A program made the translations under genes and the position numbers. Below the pieces are notes generated by a model. That model saw only the letters and a program-made list of their open reading frames with translations. It had not been told where the DNA came from and ran no database searches. A DNA stretch of 64,000 nucleotides from Micrococcus sp. (GTDB lineage Bacteria; Actinomycetota; Actinomycetes; Actinomycetales; Micrococcaceae), in NCBI GenBank assembly GCA_029961105.1, contig JASBVO010000003.1, positions 62,001 to 126,000 on the forward strand, given 5' to 3'. Each line of letters opens with the position of its first letter. Within the stretch, counting starts at the first letter, position 1. This document shows positions 58,765 to 64,000 of the stretch, piece by piece.

Positions 58765-59286
58765 TCAACTCCTGGCCCTCGGTGCCCGGCAGACCAGGCG
58801 TGCGACCACGTGACACACCAGCGCGGTCGGCAGGAGCAGGGCGACACCATGGACCGTGTCACGGTACTGCAGGCCGACGCCGTCCCGGTGGAGTTCCCGA
58901 CGCGCGAGGAGCGCCCCCGGCAACATCACCGGCAGTGCCGTCGCAACACCCGCCGTGTAGCCACGCTGTGCGATCGAAGCGATCAGGTGAGACGCGACGT
59001 GGGCTTCCAGTCCGGCGGCAACTGCCCGGTACATCGTCGACCTGCCGCCCGTGTGCACGCCACGGCCACAAGCGGCCGCCACGAGGGTCCCCATCAGGGC
59101 GACAGCGACCCAGGACTGGCTCGGCGTGATCCTGAGCTGTTCTACGCCTGCACGGTCGGCGAGCCGGTCGCTGGTCGCGGGGAACGTCAAGGCTTCCTCA
59201 AGGTCGTGCACCGTCCACGCTGCGAAAAGAGCGACTGGACCCTTCCACCTCACAGACCAGCTCTCCCTTCGCGCACCAACGGGCAC
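58765..59286 (-). CDS. HXXEE-domain membrane protein
   Basis: 173 residues from GTG 59286. The signature HDLEE occurs in AAWTVHDLEEALTFP, followed by about four hydrophobic helices and a second His in GLEAHVASHL. This is the HXXEE family of small integral membrane proteins, whose motif suggests metal binding but whose function is unknown. It is convergent with the cupin gene, and the start is not certain. Confidence 0.75.
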   Translation of the reverse strand: MPVGARRESWSVRWKGPVALFAAWTVHDLEEALTFPATSDRLADRAGVEQLRITPSQSWVAVALMGTLVAAACGRGVHTGGRSTMYRAVAAGLEAHVASHLIASIAQRGYTAGVATALPVMLPGALLARRELHRDGVGLQYRDTVHGVALLLPTALVCHVVARLVCRAPRARS

Positions 59287-59382
59287 TGCACCTGCTGACA
59301 GACCCGTGCGCGCACCGACATCATCTCACCCCGAGTATGGGCGCTTCAGCGCGGGCCGCGGAGAGGTCAGAGCGGACATCAG

Positions 59383-60477
59383 TTACACATTGAATCTGAA
59401 TTCGACGACGTCGCCGTCCTGCATGACGTACTCCTTGCCCTCCATGCGCACCTTGCCGGCCGCCTTGGCATCGCTCATGGAGCCGGCGGCGACGAGGTCA
59501 TCGAAGGACACGATCTCGGCCTTGATGAAGCCGCGCTCGAAGTCGGTGTGGATGACGCCGGCCGCCTTGGGGGCGGTGTCGCCCTTCTTGATGGTCCAGG
59601 CGCGGGCCTCCTTGGGCCCGGCCGTCAGGTAGGTCTGCAGCCCCAGGGTGTGGAAGCCGGTGCGGGCCAGCTGGTCCAGCCCGGACTCGTCCTGGCCGTT
59701 GAGCTCGAGCATCTCGCGGGCCTCCTCCTCGGAGAGCTCCACGAGGTCGGCCTCGAGCTTGGCGTCCAGGAACACGGCGTCGGCCGGGGCCACGAGCTCG
59801 CGCAGCTCCTGCTGCTTCGCCTCATCCCCGAGCACTCCCTCGTCGCAGTTGAAGACGTAGATGAACGGCTTGGCGGTCAGCAGGCTGACCTCGCGCAGCC
59901 ACTCCATCTCGGGCGCGTCCTTGGCCTTGCCCTGCACGGCGGCGTAGATCGTCTCCCCGCGCTCGAGCACGGCCAGGGCGGCCTGCAGGGCCTGGAGCTC
60001 GGCGGCGTCGCGCTTCTTGCCCTTGACCTCCTTCTCGACGCGCGGGATCGCCTTCTCCACGGTCTGCAGGTCGGCGAGGATCAGCTCGGTGTTGATGGTC
60101 TCCATGTCCGAGGCCGGGTTGATCTTCCCGTCCACGTGCACCACGTCCGGGTCGTCGAAGGCGCGCACCACTTGGGCGATCGCCTCGGCCTCGCGGATGT
60201 TGGCCAGGAACTGGTTGCCCAGCCCCTCGCCCTCGGAGGCGCCCTTGACGATGCCGGCGATGTCCACGAAGGACACCGTGGCCGGCAGGATCTTCTGCGA
60301 GCCGAAGATCTCGGCCAGCTTCTCCAGCCGCTCGTCCGGAAGGTTCACCACCCCGACGTTCGGCTCGATCGTGGCGAACGGGTAGTTCGCCGCGAGCACG
60401 GTCTGGCGGGTCAGGGCGTTGAAGAGGGTGGACTTGCCCACGTTGGGCAGGCCGACGATTCCGATAGTAAGAGCCAC
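59383..60477 (-). CDS. ychF: YchF family redox-regulated P-loop NTPase
   Basis: 364 residues from GTG 60477, the family length. An OBG-type NTPase that prefers ATP and binds ribosomes. Motifs: [17 protein letters not shown] (G1), [20 protein letters not shown] (G3), FNCDEG where GTPases have NKxD (G4 altered), and the C-terminal TGS domain with FRFNV. A coiled-coil insert lies at about 130-200. It is divergent from the hypothetical gene at 60562. Confidence 0.94.
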   Translation of the reverse strand: MALTIGIVGLPNVGKSTLFNALTRQTVLAANYPFATIEPNVGVVNLPDERLEKLAEIFGSQKILPATVSFVDIAGIVKGASEGEGLGNQFLANIREAEAIAQVVRAFDDPDVVHVDGKINPASDMETINTELILADLQTVEKAIPRVEKEVKGKKRDAAELQALQAALAVLERGETIYAAVQGKAKDAPEMEWLREVSLLTAKPFIYVFNCDEGVLGDEAKQQELRELVAPADAVFLDAKLEADLVELSEEEAREMLELNGQDESGLDQLARTGFHTLGLQTYLTAGPKEARAWTIKKGDTAPKAAGVIHTDFERGFIKAEIVSFDDLVAAGSMSDAKAAGKVRMEGKEYVMQDGDVVEFRFNV

Positions 60478-60561
60478 GGTGCTCCATCCTACCGGCGCGC
60501 GGCGGGATGCCCGGCCGGTGCCGGTTGTCCTCCGCCTGCGGTCACCGATAGCGTCGAGGAC

Positions 60562-61125
60562 GTGACTGAGCACCCAGACCAGACCTCGTTCCCCTCCACC
60601 GACCCCGCTGCCCTCCCCGAGGGGCTGGTTCCCCAGGAGGGGGACATGGGCCCAACGGCGGACCCCGGGCTGGTGCCCGCCGGCACCGCCCTGCCCGAGG
60701 GCCAGCCCCAGCCCCCGTCCGAGCGGGTCTCTCCCCTGGTGTTCCTGGCGATCGAGCAGGCCCTGGAATTCGCTTCCGAGGGTGCGGACGTGGTGCCGTT
60801 CCTGCTCGGCTACATCGATGAGGAGCAGAAGGGCATGTGGAGGATGCCAGGAGCAGACGAGGCACAGATGCGCCAGCAGATCGCCCAGCTGACCCCGCGC
60901 CCGCACCTGGCCGTGTCCGTGTTCGACGCCCGGCTCGAGGTCAACGGCCAGCCGCATGATGCCTTCGTGCTGGAGGCCTTCGACGACGAGGAGGACCGCT
61001 CGGCCACCGTCATCCAGCTGTACTCCCCCGCGGCCCCGGCCGCAGAGGGCACCGACCCCGGTCAGGCCGAGGCCATCGGCGCCCCGCAGCTCTACGCCAA
61101 CGGGGAGAACATCCTGCGCTCCTGA
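60562..61125 (+). CDS. conserved hypothetical protein, 187 aa
   Basis: Starts at GTG 60562 behind GAGGA. Residues 1-60 are Pro/Asp/Gly-rich and probably disordered; the folded domain (about 58-160) begins with SPLVFLAIEQALEFASEGADVVPFLLGYIDEEQKG and continues with a beta-rich segment (DAFVLEAFDDEEDRSATVIQLYSP). No signal peptide or membrane segment. I recognise no named family. It is divergent from ychF and co-directional with rmuC. Confidence 0.65.
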   Translation: MTEHPDQTSFPSTDPAALPEGLVPQEGDMGPTADPGLVPAGTALPEGQPQPPSERVSPLVFLAIEQALEFASEGADVVPFLLGYIDEEQKGMWRMPGADEAQMRQQIAQLTPRPHLAVSVFDARLEVNGQPHDAFVLEAFDDEEDRSATVIQLYSPAAPAAEGTDPGQAEAIGAPQLYANGENILRS

Positions 61126-61278
61126 GCCCCCGCCGCCCTCCTGAGCCCCGCCGTGCGCCCGGGCGCCCCTGACGAGGCGGCGCTGTCCGCGCGGGACGAC
61201 GGCTGGCTGTCACCGGTTGGCCGGTTCCGACGGCGGTGCTCACCTAACCTGTCCGCCGTCTTTGGCAGGGTGGGGGGC

Positions 61279-62628
61279 ATGGAGACTTCCGTGGTGTTGG
61301 TGGTGGCCGTCGTCTGCGTGCTGGCGGGGTTGGTGGTCGGTGCCGTGCTCGGCGCCTGGTTCGCGGTCACCCGGTTCCGGTCGGCCGCGGAGCAGCCGGC
61401 CCAGCGGGCCCGGGAAGAGGCCGAGGCGTACCGCGAGGAGTCCGTGCACCTGCGCGGTGAGCTCGCCGAGGTCCAGGCGGCGCTCGCGGCGGCGGAAGCC
61501 GAGAGCCGGGTGCTCACCGCCGAGCGCACGGCGGACCGGGACCGGGCCGAGGTGGAGTCGAAGGTGCTCACCGCCCTGGCCCCGGTCGGCCAGCGGCTGG
61601 AGACCCTGCAGCGCCAGGTCGGCATGCTGGAGCGGGACCGCGTGGAGCAGTACGGCCAGCTCTCCGAGCAGCTCAAGACCGCGGCCGAGACGGACACCGC
61701 CCTGCTGGTGAACACCCGGTCGCTGGTGGCCACCCTGAAGTCGACCTCGGCCCGCGGGCACTGGGGTGAGGTCCAGCTGCGCCGGGTGGTGGAGGCCGCC
61801 GGCATGCTTCCGCACACCGACTTCGCCGAGCAGCAGGTGCTGCGCGGGGATGAGGAGCAGGTGCTGCGCCCGGACCTCGTGGTGCGCCTGCCCGGGGGCA
61901 AGTCGCTGGCCATCGACGCCAAGGCCCCCCTCGCCGCCGTCCTGGAGGCCGAGGAGCTGGCCGGCGATCCCTCCGCGGAGGCCGCCGCCCGGCGTCGGGA
62001 CCTGCGGCAGGCCCACGCCCGGGCCGTGCGTGCGCACGTGGACGCCCTGTCCGCCAAGGAGTACTGGCAGGGCCTGGAACACTCCCCCGAACTGGTGGTG
62101 TGCTTCCTGCCGGCGGAGTCCTTCCTGGCCTCGGCGCTCGAGGCGGACCCGGGACTGCTGGACCACGCCTTCTCCCGCAACGTGGCCCTGGTGGCACCGG
62201 TGTCCCTGCTGGCGGCGCTGAAGTCCGTGGCCTACGCCTGGCGGCAGGAGACCCTGACCGAGAACGCGCGGTCCCTGTTCGAGGCCTCCCGGCAGCTGTA
62301 CCAGCGGCTCGGCACCCTGGGCGGCCACGTGTCCAAGCTCGGCGGCTCGCTGCGCTCGGCGGTGGAGAAGTACAACGCGATGGTCGGCACGCTGGAGTCC
62401 CGCGTCCTGCCCTCCGCCCGGCGCATCGGGGACCTCGATCCCACCCTGGGCGAGGGACCGGCCCCGCTGAAGCCGGTCGAGGCCACGCCCCGGGTGCTCT
62501 CCGCGGCCGAACTGCTGGACGAGGAGTTCCTGGCCGGCAACGCCAGCGCCGCCGGCGGTGACGGTGCCAGAACCGGGCCTGGAACTGTGAGGGACATCAC
62601 CACGGCGACGGGCACGAGGCCGGAATAG
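61279..62628 (+). CDS. rmuC: DNA recombination protein RmuC
   Basis: 449 residues from the ATG at 61279. One N-terminal membrane helix (VVLVVAVVCVLAGLVVGAVLGAWFAV), then a coiled coil (about 35-165) and the RmuC nuclease-like domain: ARGHWGEVQLRRVVEAAGML, RPDLVVRLPGGKSLAIDAKAPLAAVLEA and ALKSVAYAWRQE. The conserved Asp and Lys (IDAKAP) form the PD-(D/E)XK-like core. RmuC limits DNA inversions. It is probably a membrane-anchored nuclease-related protein. Confidence 0.93.
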   Translation: METSVVLVVAVVCVLAGLVVGAVLGAWFAVTRFRSAAEQPAQRAREEAEAYREESVHLRGELAEVQAALAAAEAESRVLTAERTADRDRAEVESKVLTALAPVGQRLETLQRQVGMLERDRVEQYGQLSEQLKTAAETDTALLVNTRSLVATLKSTSARGHWGEVQLRRVVEAAGMLPHTDFAEQQVLRGDEEQVLRPDLVVRLPGGKSLAIDAKAPLAAVLEAEELAGDPSAEAAARRRDLRQAHARAVRAHVDALSAKEYWQGLEHSPELVVCFLPAESFLASALEADPGLLDHAFSRNVALVAPVSLLAALKSVAYAWRQETLTENARSLFEASRQLYQRLGTLGGHVSKLGGSLRSAVEKYNAMVGTLESRVLPSARRIGDLDPTLGEGPAPLKPVEATPRVLSAAELLDEEFLAGNASAAGGDGARTGPGTVRDITTATGTRPE

Positions 62629-62656
62629 TTTCCCGGGAGGGTCGGTTGAACCGTTC

Positions 62657-62680
62657 GGGTCGTTGAAATTTCAATGACCC
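62657..62680. promoter_or_regulatory. 24-bp palindrome upstream of the FMN reductase gene
   Basis: Arms GGGTCGTTGAAA and TTTCAATGACCC match at 11 of 12 positions with no spacer, centred about 45 bp before the start codon. It is a local AT-richer site and probably an operator for a dimeric redox or flavin-linked repressor. Confidence 0.6.
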
Positions 62681-62713
62681 GCTCCATCGCTTTGACCGTC
62701 TAGAAGGACACCC

Positions 62714-63268
62714 ATGCGCATCGGTTACATCGTCGGCTCCCTCGCCCAGAACTCCATCAACCGCCGCCTGGCCAAGGCGCTCTCCGCCCTGGCCCCGGAG
62801 GGCGTGGAGTTCTTCGAGATCAACATCGGCGACCTGCCGCTGCACAACTGGGACTACGACGCCGACTACCCGGCCGCCGCCCTGGACTTCAAGGAGACCG
62901 TCGCCGGCGCCGACGGCATCCTGTTCGTCACTCCGGAGTACTCCCGCTCCATCCCGGCCGCGCTGAAGAACGCCATCGAGTGGGGCTCCCGCCCGTGGGG
63001 CCAGGCCGTGTGGGGCGGCAAGCCCGCCGGCGTCATCGGCACCTCCCCCGGCAGCACCGGCACCGCCATGGCCCAGCAGCACCTGCGCAACATCCTGGCC
63101 CACCTGGACATGCCGACCCTCGGCCAGCCGGAGTCCTTCATCCAGGCTCGCGAAGGTGCCATCACCGAGACCGGTGAGATCCACGACGAGACCCTCCAGC
63201 CCGTCCTGCAGGGCTTCGTCGATGCCCTCGTCGCCCACGTGGATGCCAACGCCCGCGTCTCCGCCTGA
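62714..63268 (+). CDS. NADPH-dependent FMN reductase (flavodoxin-like)
   Basis: 184 residues. The FMN-binding opening GYIVGSLAQNSINRRLAKAL, the PEYSRSIPAALKNAIEWGSR loop and GKPAGVIGTSPGSTGT mark the NADPH-dependent FMN reductase/ chromate or quinone reductase family (ChrR/YieF type). It transfers electrons from NAD(P)H via FMN to quinones, metals or azo compounds. No signal peptide. It is a single gene under its own palindrome, followed by a strong terminator. Confidence 0.9.
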   Translation: MRIGYIVGSLAQNSINRRLAKALSALAPEGVEFFEINIGDLPLHNWDYDADYPAAALDFKETVAGADGILFVTPEYSRSIPAALKNAIEWGSRPWGQAVWGGKPAGVIGTSPGSTGTAMAQQHLRNILAHLDMPTLGQPESFIQAREGAITETGEIHDETLQPVLQGFVDALVAHVDANARVSA

Positions 63269-63543
63269 TCCCTCTCGCACCCGTCTCACCGTGAGCCTCC
63301 TCATCCGGGGCGTCTCGTCCGACGAGCCCCTGGCCCGGTCTCCGGGCCAGGGGCTCGTCATTTACGGCCTTCTGACGTGGTCGAAGACAGCGGCATCGCC
63401 GCCATGCCGTAGACTGACACCAGCCAACCGGGCAGGACCCTTCCTCTCCGGTGCCGGCCAGCACCGCGATGAGTGGCTCCAGTCATGCCGCTCCGCCCGT
63501 GCCAGGGCCGGGTCTTTCTTCCACCCGGACGGATCTCAACTTC
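63269..63543. other. 275-bp region between FMN reductase and DEAD-box helicase genes
   Basis: No gene seen. It begins with the 18-bp terminator and then has a long leader for the helicase (possible -10 TAGACT near 63407). The leader is rich in short GC repeats but no named riboswitch could be recognised. Confidence 0.45.
63321..63359 (+). terminator. 18-bp perfect stem terminator after the FMN reductase
   Basis: GACGAGCCCCTGGCCCGG and its exact inverse complement flank a TCT loop, followed by ATTTAC. Strong rho-independent-like terminator with a short T run. Confidence 0.8.
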
Positions 63544-64000
63544 GTGACCTCTCTTCAGAATGCCGCCGCAACCGGCGGTTCTACCACCCTGCCTTCCTCC
63601 GCCTCGGACCCCGCCACCGGCGGCTTCACCGAGCTGGGCCTGCCCGCCGGCCTGGTCGCCGCGCTGGCCCCGCAGGGCATCACCACTCCCACCCCGATCC
63701 AGGCAGCCACGCTGCCTGACTCCCTCACCGGCCGGGACGTGCTCGGCCGCGGTCGGACCGGCTCAGGCAAGTCTTACGCGTTCCTGCTGCCGTTGGCTGC
63801 CCGGCTCGACGGCGGCCGGCCGGCTGCCGCCCGCCGCCCGCGCTCCCTCGTGCTGGCCCCCACCCGCGAATTGGCCCTCCAGCTCGCGGAGTCTTTCGAG
63901 CCCCTCGGTGCCCACACCGGGCTGTCCTCGCTGACCATCTTCGGCGGCGTCGGACAGAATCCACAGGTCAAGGCGCTGCAGCGCGGCGTGGACGTCCTCA
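63544..64000 (+). CDS. DEAD-box RNA helicase (N-terminal part, cut by window end)
   Basis: The first 152 codons from GTG 63544 are present, and the gene continues past the right edge. The N-terminal helicase motifs are seen: the Q-motif region GFTELGLPAGLVAAL and TPTPIQAATLPDSLTGRD, motif I GRGRTGSGKSYAFLLP and motif Ia APTRELALQL. In motif I the last residue is Ser rather than Thr, as in many actinobacterial homologues. DEAD-box helicases remodel RNA, often in the cold. A long leader upstream may allow post-transcriptional control. Confidence 0.88.
   Translation, partial: MTSLQNAAATGGSTTLPSSASDPATGGFTELGLPAGLVAALAPQGITTPTPIQAATLPDSLTGRDVLGRGRTGSGKSYAFLLPLAARLDGGRPAAARRPRSLVLAPTRELALQLAESFEPLGAHTGLSSLTIFGGVGQNPQVKALQRGVDVL

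Noticed and set aside
1-64000. Prophage, integrative element or insertion sequences
   Set aside because: No integrase, transposase, phage structural gene or attachment duplication was recognised on either strand.

Overview
The window is about 64 kb of very GC-rich DNA, with third codon positions almost always G or C, frequent GTG starts and many 4-base stop/start overlaps. Gene content points to a Gram-positive actinobacterium, most likely of the Micrococcaceae (for example Citricoccus, Micrococcus or Kocuria-like). The pointers are an SCO1664 protein next to an MSMEG_4193-type phosphatase, a ChlI/ChlD-like AAA+/VWA pair, an NdnR-nadA-nadC-nadS operon, a Sec-containing formate dehydrogenase, a DUF2630 protein and a class A PBP. 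The genus call is inference. No prophage, insertion sequence, CRISPR array or rRNA was seen. The only RNA gene recognised is a selenocysteine tRNA.

Layout. 1-16.3 kb: mostly housekeeping and accessory singletons. These are a truncated NAD(P)-binding protein at the left edge, a PNPOx-like protein, a zinc-less oxidoreductase, an alpha/beta hydrolase, an SRPBCC protein with its ArsR repressor and an 18-bp palindromic operator, MarR, a SurA-N lipoprotein, the SCO1664/phosphatase pair, the AAA+/VWA pair, an HD protein, an FAD monooxygenase, a secreted trypsin-like protease with a coupled small exported protein, and a luciferase-like oxidoreductase. 16.3-26.5 kb: a complete selenocysteine module (selB, selA, tRNA-Sec, selD) beside its client, a three-subunit formate dehydrogenase. 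The alpha subunit reads through an in-frame UGA at 25976-25978, followed by a SECIS-like hairpin. 26.6-32.5 kb: an A-family DNA polymerase-like protein, thymidine kinase, a TDT-family transporter and a penicillin-binding protein.

32.5-44.4 kb: an accessory, probably catabolic island. It holds two adjacent phosphotriesterase-family paralogues (one with its metal ligands intact, one that has lost nearly all of them), a class A flavin monooxygenase, an HSL-type esterase, a metallo-beta-lactamase-fold hydrolase divergent from a CocE/NonD hydrolase that lacks the usual His motif, an NhaC-type antiporter and a cytochrome P450. Its intergenic regions are unusually structured: a C11 tract, an AT-rich 12-bp palindrome, a 24-bp inverted repeat and short tandem repeats. 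This is the part most likely to hold an undescribed pathway.

44.6-54.4 kb: the NAD de novo operon ndnR-nadA-nadC-nadS behind a candidate NdnR operator and without nadB, then the choline-to-glycine-betaine operon betT-betB-betA behind a 30-bp inverted repeat. 54.4-64 kb: housekeeping genes again, namely a lipoprotein, dodecin, an ICMT-like methyltransferase, an ABC-F protein, the ribosome-rescue hydrolase ArfB, a cupin, an HXXEE membrane protein, YchF, RmuC, an FMN reductase preceded by a 24-bp palindrome, and a DEAD-box helicase cut by the right edge.
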